Source of the DNA: an uncultured Clostridia bacterium
GTDB lineage: Bacteria > Bacillota > Clostridia > Lachnospirales > Anaerotignaceae
NCBI GenBank assembly: GCA_910583755.1
Contig: CAJTZO010000004.1
Location: 57,760-116,732, forward strand
Length of the DNA: 58,973 nucleotides
Direction: 5' to 3'
Shown: piece by piece, positions 16,567 to 24,330 of the stretch
Position numbering within the stretch: the stretch's first letter is position 1
Layout: each line of letters opens with the position of its first letter
Translations under genes and position numbers: made by a program
Notes under the pieces: generated by a model
Seen by the model: the letters and a program-made list of their open reading frames with translations, nothing else
The model's database searches: none
Told to the model about the DNA's origin: nothing

Positions 16567-16630
16567 GATTACACCTCCTTCTGGACAACGGCCCTTTCCC
16601 ATTATAGAAAGAGCAAGGATTTCTAATTTA
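16567..16630 (-). promoter_or_regulatory. Probable S6:S18 autoregulatory leader
   Basis: On the minus strand the rpsF leader holds an 8-bp stem GCTCTTTC / GAAAGGGC (16607-16614 with 16591-16598) with a CCG trinucleotide at the 3' side of the stem (16589-16591), then the ribosome binding site. A CCG next to a hairpin ahead of rpsF is the known recognition feature by which the S6:S18 complex represses its own mRNA. Match judged by eye only. Confidence 0.5.
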
Positions 16631-16740
16631 CAATTATGCATGATACCACAATCAAGATAAAAATGCAAGTCTTTTTTCTTCCTTTCTTAAAAAGATTAGA
16701 ACAAATCTCTTTAAAAATTTTTTGCTTAATTTCTTAAAAA

Positions 16741-16772
16741 AAACGAGGCTTAAGTATTCTTAAGCCTCGTTT
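16741..16772. terminator. Strong hairpin terminator upstream of rpsF
   Basis: A 14-bp perfect stem: AAACGAGGCTTAAG (16741-16754), loop TATT, CTTAAGCCTCGTTT (16759-16772). It ends the minus-strand YtxH-like gene unit, after repeat copy D. Confidence 0.85.
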
Positions 16773-16773
16773 C

Positions 16774-16878
16774 CGTCTGTCAATAAAGATAAAACCTTGA
16801 GCTTCGCCCAAAACCACCAACTAATTGGACAAAAAACTAACGTTTTCGCTATAATAGTAACGCTTTCAAAGTTTTTTC
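16774..16878 (-). repeat. Interspersed hairpin element, copy D (decayed)
   Basis: Read on the minus strand it starts right after the stop of the 16880-17074 gene (AAAAAACTTTGA) and ends TTTATTGACAGACG. It shares with copy B the block TTTTTTGTCCAA, AGTTGGTG and the terminal TTTATTGACAGAC. The terminal hairpin is TTGGGC-GAA-GCTCAA here, against GTGGGT-GAA-ACCCAC in copy A: the same GAA loop with changed but still paired arms. Several internal hairpins are shortened. Confidence 0.65.
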
Positions 16879-16879
16879 T

Positions 16880-17074
16880 CTACATTTCTAAAAAATCATC
16901 TACTGCATCTTCTACCATATTTTCTGCTTTTTGCGCCATACGTTTGCTTTTTTGTAACATTTTACTTCCTTTTTGTCGAATCGATTGATAATTTTTTTGG
17001 TCTTGGAGCAAACAGCCAATTCCAAATGCTGCCATCAATCCACCTGTTACAATACCCATTGTAAAGCTTTTCAT
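16880..17074 (-). CDS. Small YtxH-like membrane protein
   Basis: 64-residue protein: a short N-terminal hydrophobic, glycine-rich helix (MGIVTGGLMAAFGIGCLL) followed by a basic/acidic amphipathic coil (KGSKMLQKSKRMAQKAENMVEDAVDD). This layout matches YtxH-type small membrane proteins, whose exact role is unknown (stress-linked in bacilli). Start 17074 is preceded by AAAGGAG. The stop codon is directly followed by repeat copy D. Confidence 0.6.
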   Translation of the reverse strand: MKSFTMGIVTGGLMAAFGIGCLLQDQKNYQSIRQKGSKMLQKSKRMAQKAENMVEDAVDDFLEM

Positions 17075-17198
17075 TGGATACCACTCCTTTTTACAGTAGA
17101 GTAATTTATTTGCCGCATCTTCTTTATAAAACGACAAAATAGTTACTACTGTAATGTTAGTATGGCAAAAAAAAGCTATCTTATACTGGAAATAACTA

Positions 17199-18446
17199 TC
17201 AATTTTCTAAATCATGAATAAATAAGCCACTTCTTAATTTAGGCTCAAACCAGGTAGACTTTGGTGGCATAATCTTATCTGCATCTGCTACAGACATTAA
17301 CTCCTCCATAGAAGTAGGATACATAGAAAAAGCAACTTTCATTTCACCACTATCCACTTTTTGTTGTAAGGCTTCTAGTCCTCTGATGCCACCAATAAAA
17401 TCAATTCTTTTATCAGTTCTAGGGTCACCTATCGCAAGAATCGGCTCTAATATTTCCTTTTGTAAAATAGAAACATCTAAAGCAGAAACAATATCTTGTG
17501 GTATGTTTTCTTTTTTTACCGTAAGTAAATACCATCTATCTAAATACATCCCAAATTGATGACGTTGCTGTGGTTGACAACATCCTTTTTGTTCATAAGG
17601 TATGATATCAAATTTTTCACTTACCTTTTGCAAAAATTCTTTTTCAGTGAAACCATTTAAATCTTTTACTACCCTATTATAGTCCATAATAAATAATTCA
17701 TCATCTGAAAACAAAACAGACAAATAATAATTAAATTCTTCTTCTCCAGTATAATCTGGTTTTTGTTCCCTTCTTTTACAGCCTACCTTGACCGCAGATG
17801 CATTCCTATGATGTCCGTCTGCAATGTAAAGACTTGGTATTGTTTGAAATCGTTCGATTAACTTTGTAATATCTTTTTGTTCTGTAATGAGCCATACCTG
17901 ATGCTTTATCCCATCTTCTGAAACAAAATCATAAACTGCTTTTTCTTTTTTCATTACAGATTTTAAAATTGCTTTTACTTCATCATTTTTATGGTATGCC
18001 AAAAAAATAGGACCTGTATTTGCATTTAAGATATCTACATGGCGGATTCTATCTACTTCTTTGTCTGCTCTTGTTAATTCATGTTTTTTAATCGTATTGT
18101 TTAAATATTCATCAATAGAAGTGCAGACAACAAGTCCTGTTTGCCTTTTTCCATTCATTGTTAAACAATAAATATAAAATAAGGACTCTTTATCCTGTAT
18201 CATAACTCCATCTTGTATCAGCTGTTCCATATTTTGTTTTGCTTTTTGGTAAACTCTATTATCATATAAATCAATAGAACGGTCTAAATCAATTTCTGCT
18301 TTATCTACATGAAGAAAGGAATAGGGATTTCCTTTTGCCATTTCTCTTGCTTCTTCACTATTCATTACATCATAAGGTAACGCTGCTACTTTTTCTGCTT
18401 TTTCTGCAATTGGGCGAATTGCTCGAAAAGGTTTTATGATTGCCAA
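17199..18446 (-). CDS. DUF1015 family protein, third gene of serC-serA operon
   Basis: 415-residue cytoplasmic protein of the DUF1015 family, widespread in clostridia beside serA and serC. Typical segments are the N-terminal IKPFRAIRPIAEKAEKVAAL, PYDV, and near residue 209 the motif ADGHHRNAS. The start is TTG at 18446 (LAIIKPF) with GGGGAG just upstream; no ATG is available. It lies 13 bases after serA. The DGHHR motif resembles the active region of ParB-fold free serine kinases (SerK/SbnI), so a role on serine/phosphoserine is plausible, but this is my inference; the family has no established function that I know of. Confidence 0.8.
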   Translation of the reverse strand: MAIIKPFRAIRPIAEKAEKVAALPYDVMNSEEAREMAKGNPYSFLHVDKAEIDLDRSIDLYDNRVYQKAKQNMEQLIQDGVMIQDKESLFYIYCLTMNGKRQTGLVVCTSIDEYLNNTIKKHELTRADKEVDRIRHVDILNANTGPIFLAYHKNDEVKAILKSVMKKEKAVYDFVSEDGIKHQVWLITEQKDITKLIERFQTIPSLYIADGHHRNASAVKVGCKRREQKPDYTGEEEFNYYLSVLFSDDELFIMDYNRVVKDLNGFTEKEFLQKVSEKFDIIPYEQKGCCQPQQRHQFGMYLDRWYLLTVKKENIPQDIVSALDVSILQKEILEPILAIGDPRTDKRIDFIGGIRGLEALQQKVDSGEMKVAFSMYPTSMEELMSVADADKIMPPKSTWFEPKLRSGLFIHDLEN

Positions 18447-18459
18447 AAAAATCTCCCCT

Positions 18460-19632
18460 TTAATATAATACTCTTACTTTTATAACACTCCCAATATTAT
18501 ATAAATCTTCTACAAGTTCTTTTTCTTTTCCATTTAAACTATCACACACAATAATATTATATGCTAAATTCCCTTTACTTTTATTTATCATATTATCAAT
18601 ATTAATACTATATTTTGTAAAAACAGCACCAAGCTGTCCAATCATATTTACAATATTTTTATGAGAAATGGTAATTCTTGGTTTTCCAGAATAATCAATA
18701 TAGCAATTTGGAAAATTAACAGAATACTTAATATTACCATATTTTAAATATTCTCGAATGGCTACAGCTGCCATCATTGCACAGTTTTCCTCTGATTCTG
18801 GTGTGGATGCGCCTAAATGTGGCGTAACTACTACTTTATCAATACCTAATACATCTTTACTTGGAAAATCCACAATATATTTTGATATAATACCTTCTTT
18901 AATGGCACATTTTAAGGCATTTGTATCTACTAATTCCCCTCTTGCGAAATTCATAAGACGTGCGCCTCTTTTGGTTGCTGCAAACAAGTCTTTGTTAAAG
19001 GTATGCTTTGTTTTTTCATTTAAAGGAATGTGCAAAGTAATATAATCACTTTGACTGACAACTTCTTCTAAGGTAGAAGCATGTTTCACTGTAGAAGACA
19101 AGTGCCAAGCAGATTCTATGGATAAAAAAGGGTCATATCCAATGACTTCCATTCCTAAATCTAAAGCAGCATTTGCTACAAGTACACCAATTGCTCCTAA
19201 ACCAATGACACCTAATTTTTTGCCTGATATTTCTGGACCTACAAATTGTTTTTTTCCAATTTCTGCATCTTTTTCTACATCATTACTATTGATTAACGTT
19301 TGTGTCCAGCTTGCACCCTCTAAAACTTTTCGAGAAGAAATGAAAAGACCTGTTAAAACTAATTCTTTTACAGCATTTGCATTTGCACCAGGTGTATAAA
19401 ATACAGGAATCCCCTTTTCTGTACATGCATCAATCGGAATATTGTTTGTTCCTGCGCCTGCTCTTGCAACTGCTAACAAATTATCATTTAAAAAATCCAT
19501 ACTATGCATATCAAAACTTCTCACAATAATGCCATCTGGGTTTTCCTCTGTATCAGAAATATTAAATTCTGCTTTGGACAATTTTTTTAATCCAATATGA
19601 GAAATTTGATTTAATGTTCTAATATTATACAT
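18460..19632 (-). CDS. serA: D-3-phosphoglycerate dehydrogenase
   Basis: 390-residue NAD-dependent enzyme for the first step of serine synthesis (3-phosphoglycerate to phosphohydroxypyruvate). It has the short-form layout: substrate domain with RAGAGTNNIP, Rossmann motif GVIGLGAIGVLVAN (~residue 140-155), the catalytic Arg in NFARGELVD and His in VVTPHLGAS, and an ACT-like regulatory tail (~320-390), a possible serine-binding feedback site. ATG 19632 has AAGGAG ahead. It lies 12 bases after serC. Confidence 0.95.
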   Translation of the reverse strand: MYNIRTLNQISHIGLKKLSKAEFNISDTEENPDGIIVRSFDMHSMDFLNDNLLAVARAGAGTNNIPIDACTEKGIPVFYTPGANANAVKELVLTGLFISSRKVLEGASWTQTLINSNDVEKDAEIGKKQFVGPEISGKKLGVIGLGAIGVLVANAALDLGMEVIGYDPFLSIESAWHLSSTVKHASTLEEVVSQSDYITLHIPLNEKTKHTFNKDLFAATKRGARLMNFARGELVDTNALKCAIKEGIISKYIVDFPSKDVLGIDKVVVTPHLGASTPESEENCAMMAAVAIREYLKYGNIKYSVNFPNCYIDYSGKPRITISHKNIVNMIGQLGAVFTKYSINIDNMINKSKGNLAYNIIVCDSLNGKEKELVEDLYNIGSVIKVRVLY

Positions 19633-19644
19633 TTTTGTTTCTCC

Positions 19645-20727
19645 TTATTTGTTTTCCCTTTCAAATTGTTCCATCAATGCTACAAGCGCTTTTACACCTT
19701 CCATTGGCATAGCATTATAAATACTTGCTCTCATGCCACCTACTGTTCTGTGTCCTTTTAGATTTACAAATCCTTTGGATTCTGCCTCTGCGATAAATTT
19801 TTTATTTAATTCTTCTGTTGGTAACACAAAAGGAACATTCATCAAAGAACGGTCTTTTTTTACAACAGTACCCTGAAATAAATTAGAGTTATCTAAAAAA
19901 TCATATAATATGGCTGCTTTTTGTTCATTGATTTTTTGTACCGCTTTTACACCACCCTGTTGTTTCACCCAATCAAATACAAGCCCTGCAAAATAAATAC
20001 CATAGGTAGGAGGTGTATTATACAGTGAATTGTTTTTTGCATGGATATCATAGCGCAGCATAGTTGGCGTAAATTCCATTGCATTACCTAACAAATCTTC
20101 TCTGATAATGACGACAGTAACACCTGCAGGACCTAAATTTTTTTGCGCACCTGCATAAAGCAAACCAAATCTTGTAATATCAATTTCTTCTGACAAAATA
20201 CTGGAAGACATATCTCCTACTAAAGGTACTTTTCCTGTTTCTGGTAAGGTTGTATATCTTGTACCATAAATGGTATTATTTAAAGTAATATAAAAATAAT
20301 CTGCATCTGCATCAAACTTACTGCTATCTAATTCTGGTATTTGATTAAAAGTAGTATCTTCTGAGGAAGCTACAATATTCACTTTACCATATCTTTGTGC
20401 TTCCTGTGCTGCTTTGGAAGCCCATTGTCCAGTTTTGACATAATCTGCTTTATGATTTTTATTCATTAAATTCATTGGAATCATTGCAAATTGTGTAGAG
20501 CCACCTCCCTGCAAAAATAATACTTTATAATTTTCTGGTATTTTCATTAATTCTCTTAAAGTATTTTCTGCATGATATAATATTTCTTCAAAGTCTTTAG
20601 AGCGGTGACTCATCTCCATTACAGACATACCACTTGTACCATAGCAAACAAATTCTTTTTGTGCTTTTTCTAGCACTTCCAAAGGAAGCATAGAAGGTCC
20701 TGCTGAAAAATTATAAACTCTACTCAT
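19645..20727 (-). CDS. serC: Phosphoserine aminotransferase
   Basis: 360-residue PLP enzyme converting phosphohydroxypyruvate and glutamate to O-phosphoserine. Length and sequence match SerC: start VYNFSAGPSMLP, QGGGSTQFAMIPMN, and the PLP lysine in YAGAQKNLGPAGV near residue 195; it ends GGMRASIYNAMP. Start 20727 is the conserved MSRVYNFSAGP with GAGGGG upstream; the extension to 20754 is not conserved. First gene of serC-serA-DUF1015; no serB-like gene follows. Confidence 0.96.
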   Translation of the reverse strand: MSRVYNFSAGPSMLPLEVLEKAQKEFVCYGTSGMSVMEMSHRSKDFEEILYHAENTLRELMKIPENYKVLFLQGGGSTQFAMIPMNLMNKNHKADYVKTGQWASKAAQEAQRYGKVNIVASSEDTTFNQIPELDSSKFDADADYFYITLNNTIYGTRYTTLPETGKVPLVGDMSSSILSEEIDITRFGLLYAGAQKNLGPAGVTVVIIREDLLGNAMEFTPTMLRYDIHAKNNSLYNTPPTYGIYFAGLVFDWVKQQGGVKAVQKINEQKAAILYDFLDNSNLFQGTVVKKDRSLMNVPFVLPTEELNKKFIAEAESKGFVNLKGHRTVGGMRASIYNAMPMEGVKALVALMEQFERENK

Positions 20728-20768
20728 TCTGTTATCCCCTCTTTCTAAAGCCAATTCTTTAATATGAA

Positions 20769-20796
20769 ATTATAACATATGAAATGAACACGTCAA
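20769..20796 (-). promoter_or_regulatory. Sigma-A promoter of serC-serA
   Basis: On the minus strand TTGACG (20791-20796), 16-base spacer and TATAAT (20769-20774), 42 bases ahead of the serC start. An ACTGTTTTTTATAAAAGACAGT-type inverted repeat lies just upstream of the -35 box (about 20804-20825) and could be an operator. Confidence 0.8.
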
Positions 20797-20917
20797 CCGT
20801 TCTACTGTTTTTTATAAAAGACAGTGGTACTTTTCGTGATTTTGCAATGTTTTTTTTAAAATATATTTATTTTATTGTTATTTTTCACAACACATTTGTC
20901 TACCATACAAAGACAAT

Positions 20918-21721
20918 TTAAGGTTCCATTCCTTTTGTTTCAATTCCAAAGTATTTACAAATCGCTTTATAATATGCTTCTGCCGAAATAGTACAACCTT
21001 GCTCACTTCCAAATGCTGTCACATCCTCTTGATTTGTGACAAAACACTGTTCTACCAATACAGCCGGACAAGTTACATTTTCTATAATGCCAAAAGATGG
21101 CTGGGCATACACTGTTGTATCTGAGATTTCTTTGATTACCTTTTGTGTATTTCCATTTTCATCTGTTACATAGTATGCATATCTGATTCCATTTTCTCCT
21201 CTTAAATGATTTCCTGCTTTTGCCATTTCTTCTGTGATACACACAGCAAAATAATAGCTAATACTATGATTTTCTCTTCCTGGTGGAGAAGGATAACATT
21301 CAAATCCTTTTGCTGTTCCTGTAGGGTCAGAATTCCCATGGATTGAAAGGATTAAATTAACTTCTTTTTTTAAAAATAATTCTCTTCTATCTGTAATATT
21401 AATATTTTCTCCATTTTTACGAGAACGTATGACTTTAAATCTGCCATCCTTTTCTAAAAGTTCCTCCAGTAAATCTGCTGTTTTTTCTGTTAACTCTGCT
21501 TCTTGTATGTATCCAATTGCACCAGTATCTTCTCCACCATGTCCTGCATCAATTCCTACTGTATATTGCTTTTGTTCCTCTTTTTTATAAAATAAGATAA
21601 AAAGAGTAGATAAAATAAAAAGAACAAACAGCAATAACAAAAAGATTTTGATAATTTTTCTTCTTCTCCTTCGTTTCATTCTTCTTTTTTTTCTAATTTC
21701 TGCTCTGCTTTCTACTTCCAC
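20918..21721 (-). CDS. N-acetylmuramoyl-L-alanine amidase (Amidase_3), membrane anchored
   Basis: About 267 residues. A very basic N-terminus (KKRRMKRRRRRK) precedes one transmembrane helix (~residues 25-45), so the enzyme is anchored facing the wall. The zinc amidase domain has DAGHGGEDTGAIG (first His), a glutamate in the EAELTEKTA helix, SIHGNSD (second His) and the catalytic Glu in VLVEQCFVTNQED. It cleaves the MurNAc-L-Ala bond in peptidoglycan; CwlD-like sporulation amidases share this build. Both usable starts are GTG (21721 or 21727); 21721 puts AGGAGG nine bases away and is preferred. Faces an intergenic region with no terminator of its own. Confidence 0.88.
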   Translation of the reverse strand: MEVESRAEIRKKRRMKRRRRRKIIKIFLLLLFVLFILSTLFILFYKKEEQKQYTVGIDAGHGGEDTGAIGYIQEAELTEKTADLLEELLEKDGRFKVIRSRKNGENINITDRRELFLKKEVNLILSIHGNSDPTGTAKGFECYPSPPGRENHSISYYFAVCITEEMAKAGNHLRGENGIRYAYYVTDENGNTQKVIKEISDTTVYAQPSFGIIENVTCPAVLVEQCFVTNQEDVTAFGSEQGCTISAEAYYKAICKYFGIETKGMEP

Positions 21722-21806
21722 ATACACACGCCTCCTGCTTTTTTATCATACTACAAAACAGAAAAAAGAAAAAGAATGGTTTCTCTTTTATTTTATTAAA
21801 TATTTC

Positions 21807-22136
21807 TTAAATTGATTTATCTTTCTGAAATACAATCCATTTTCCATTAAGATTCACTTCTATTGTATCATTGATGTACTGATATCCATAATCTGTGCCA
21901 AAATTAGACTGATTATTTTTTTCTGGAAATTCTGTCTGTTCTACTGTCGAAGTGATTCTTCCATCCATTACACCACATCGTCCATAAATTTCGCTTTCTT
22001 CCCCATTACTATAATAATATTCATCATTTACTTTAATGATAAGTGTAGAATCTTGAGGTTGTTCCAATACTATACTTTTATTTGAAAATTCCCCAATCAT
22101 AAGTGCTAAAAATAAAGTTATAATATATTTTTCCAT
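21807..22136 (-). CDS. Small exported protein of unknown function
   Basis: 109 residues with an N-terminal hydrophobic segment (YIITLFLALMIG) that could be a signal peptide or anchor. The rest is polar and beta-rich (STLIIKVNDEYYYSNGEES; GRCGVMDGRITSTVEQTEFP; DTIEVNLNGKWIVFQKD). AAAGGAG lies 10 bases before the ATG. I do not recognise a family; the pattern suggests a small extracytoplasmic beta domain. Confidence 0.6.
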   Translation of the reverse strand: MEKYIITLFLALMIGEFSNKSIVLEQPQDSTLIIKVNDEYYYSNGEESEIYGRCGVMDGRITSTVEQTEFPEKNNQSNFGTDYGYQYINDTIEVNLNGKWIVFQKDKSI

Positions 22137-22215
22137 TTGTTACACACTCCTTTTTATAAAATAGACGAATCCTTATACAAAAAGTTCCTATTTTTGTAAA
22201 AAAATAAATTTAGTA

Positions 22216-22243
22216 TTGACAAATTCAAAAAAATGGTTAAAAT
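22216..22243 (+). promoter_or_regulatory. Sigma-A promoter of the T-box-trpB unit
   Basis: TTGACA (22216-22221), 16-base spacer, TAAAAT (22238-22243), about 25 bases before the T-box stem I begins. Confidence 0.7.
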
Positions 22244-22264
22244 AAATATTAATAGCAGAAATAA

Positions 22265-22524
22265 AAACGTTGACCAAGAGTAAGTACACAATAAAAATTG
22301 TTTTCAGAAAGTTAGTGGTTGATGCGAACTAACACAATTTTATTGCTGGAATGGGCTTGTGAGTAGGAGCTGAATTTTTTAGTAGGCAACTCGGGTTCTC
22401 CCGTTACAGAGAACGCTGTATAATTTGTACGGTAAGAGTGGGTTATTTTATAACCAATTGAGGTGGCACCACGTAATTGTTTGTTACGCCCTCTGTATAT
22501 TTTCAATATACAGAGGGCTTTTTT
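22265..22524 (+). promoter_or_regulatory. T-box riboswitch, tryptophan specific
   Basis: Leader RNA that reads tRNA-Trp charging and controls the downstream trpB. Stem I opens with GACCAAGAGTAAGTA; CAATAAAA pairs with TTTTATTG to close the specifier loop, whose 3' side reads C-UGG-AAUGGG, so the specifier is UGG (Trp). The distal loop is GGTTGATGCGAA inside GTTAG/CTAAC. The antiterminator T-box sequence is GAGGTGGCACCACG (22460-22473): UGGC would pair with a tRNA 3' end GCCA. A long terminator (22488-22524) follows. Uncharged tRNA-Trp should allow read-through. Confidence 0.93.
22488..22524 (+). terminator. T-box controlled terminator
   Basis: A 14-bp stem GCCCTCTGTATATT (22488-22501) / AATATACAGAGGGC (22505-22518) with a 3-base loop and TTTTTT. 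It is the OFF-state hairpin of the tryptophan T-box. Confidence 0.95.
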
Positions 22525-22550
22525 CATACTCAAAAAGATAGGAGAGATTA

Positions 22551-23936
22551 ATGATGTCAAAAAACATTCCCAACCGAATTTTATTAACAGAAAATGAGCT
22601 TCCAAAACAATGGTACAATGTTCGTGCAGATATGCCAGAACAACATGACCCTTTTATCAATCCAACAACCATGAAACCTGCTGTAAAAGAAGATTTTTAC
22701 CCTATTTTTGCAGAAGAACTTTGTAAGCAGGAATTTTCTACAGAACGCTATATTGATATTCCAGAAGAAGTACAGGCTTATTATAAAATGTATCGTCCTT
22801 CTCCTTTGCATAGAGCCTATAATTTAGAAAAAATATTAGATACTCCAGCAAAAATTTATTATAAATATGAAGGAAGTAATACTTCTGGTAGTCATAAATT
22901 AAATTCTGCTATTGCACAAGCTTATTATAACAAAGAACAAGGTATTACTCATATTACTACAGAAACTGGTGCTGGACAATGGGGAACCGCTCTTGCCATG
23001 GCTTGTTCTTTTTATAACATTCCTCTTGATGTTTATATGGTAAAAATCAGTGCAGAACAAAAACCATATAGAAAAGCAGTTATAGAAACCTATGGTGCCA
23101 ATGTTATCCCTAGCCCAAGCAACACTACAAATGTTGGTAGAGCTATTTTGGAAAAAGACCCTAACTGTACAGGTTCTTTAGGTACTGCTATTAGTGAAGC
23201 AGTTGAAAAAGCAACTTCTACTCCAAACACAAGATATGCACTTGGTTCTGTATTAAATCAAGTATTATTACATCAATCCATTATCGGCGCAGAGTCAAAA
23301 TTACAATTAGAAAAAGTAGACGAATATCCTGATATTATTATTGGTTGTGCTGGTGGTGGCTCCAATTTAGGTGGTTTGATTTCTGACTTTATGGGAGATA
23401 AATTAACAGGAAAAGCAAATCCATATTTTATTGCTGTAGAACCTGCTGCTTGTCCATCCCTTTCTCGTGGAAAATATGCTTACGATTTTTGTGATACTGG
23501 TCATGTTACACCACTTGCAAAAATGTATACCCTAGGAAGTGGCTTTATTCCTTCCTCCATTCATGCAGGTGGATTGCGTTATCATGGAATGTCACCAATT
23601 GTATCAAAATTATATCATGATGGTTATCTTGATGAAGCAAGGGCATTATTTCAAAATCATATTTTTGATGCTGCTACCTTGTTTGCAAAAACAGAGTCTA
23701 TCTTACCAGCTCCAGAATCTGCACATGCTATTGCTGCAGCAATTGATGAAGCAAAAAAATGTAAAGAAGCAGGGGAAGCAAAAACAATATTGTTTGGTTT
23801 AACTGGAAATGGTGCTTATGATTTAGCAGCATATATGAACTATAAAGCAGGAAACATGCAGGATTATGCGCCAACAGATGAAGAATTAGAAAAAGGTTTT
23901 GCAACATTACCAAAAATTCCTGGAATACAAGAATAA
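22551..23936 (+). CDS. trpB: Tryptophan synthase beta chain, TrpB2 type
   Basis: 461-residue PLP enzyme condensing indole and L-serine to tryptophan. It is the longer TrpB2 (TrpB-like) form with the N-terminal segment IPNRILLTENELPKQWYNVR and the family motif RPSPLHRAYNLEKILDTPAK. The PLP lysine lies in GSHKLNSAIAQ, and the phosphate loop is GCAGGGSNLGGL. No trpA or other trp gene is nearby, so it probably salvages free indole. ATG 22551 (or 22554) has AGGAGA upstream. Control is by the Trp T-box just ahead. Confidence 0.93.
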   Translation: MMSKNIPNRILLTENELPKQWYNVRADMPEQHDPFINPTTMKPAVKEDFYPIFAEELCKQEFSTERYIDIPEEVQAYYKMYRPSPLHRAYNLEKILDTPAKIYYKYEGSNTSGSHKLNSAIAQAYYNKEQGITHITTETGAGQWGTALAMACSFYNIPLDVYMVKISAEQKPYRKAVIETYGANVIPSPSNTTNVGRAILEKDPNCTGSLGTAISEAVEKATSTPNTRYALGSVLNQVLLHQSIIGAESKLQLEKVDEYPDIIIGCAGGGSNLGGLISDFMGDKLTGKANPYFIAVEPAACPSLSRGKYAYDFCDTGHVTPLAKMYTLGSGFIPSSIHAGGLRYHGMSPIVSKLYHDGYLDEARALFQNHIFDAATLFAKTESILPAPESAHAIAAAIDEAKKCKEAGEAKTILFGLTGNGAYDLAAYMNYKAGNMQDYAPTDEELEKGFATLPKIPGIQE

Positions 23937-23982
23937 TATCCTCTTTCCTTTGCGGTAGCAAAATTTTTTATCATAAAAAAAC

Positions 23983-24024
23983 AAAAAGAACCTTTTTTAA
24001 TCCAAATAAAAAAGGTTCTTTTTT
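23983..24024. terminator. Terminator after trpB
   Basis: AAAAAGAACCTTTTTTA (23983-23999) pairs with TAAAAAAGGTTCTTTTTT (24007-24024). Confidence 0.85.
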
Positions 24025-24091
24025 ATTGAAAGTTATTTTGATATATTGTATGATAATATATTGTAAAAAGTAAAAGAAATGATAATATCCG

Positions 24092-24121
24092 TTGAATACA
24101 ACCTTTTAACTATGATATAAT
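24092..24121 (+). promoter_or_regulatory. Probable sigma-A promoter of the GGDEF gene
   Basis: TTGAAT (24092-24097), 18-base spacer, TATAAT (24116-24121). The following ~210 bases up to the start at 24331 are very AT-rich leader with no gene and several further TATAAT-like strings, so the exact start is uncertain. Confidence 0.5.
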
Positions 24122-24330
24122 AAACATAATTTGTAATATCATTTAAAAATAAAGTTTTATTTCTAAAATATTTTATAAAAATATAATGTAAAATGTGTTA
24201 TAATTATGTACCAAGTATAATATTTTGTTTTTACTAAATATTGTTTACTTAATCATAAAGTAAAAAGTTATTAGAATTATATTTTTAATAGCGCAAGTTT
24301 TTCAAAGAGGAAGGAGGGTTTTACGCTCTT

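Noticed and set aside
23539..23961. ORFs of 77-87 residues inside trpB on other frames
   Set aside because: They are shadow frames of a well-conserved gene, with repetitive Leu/Gln composition.
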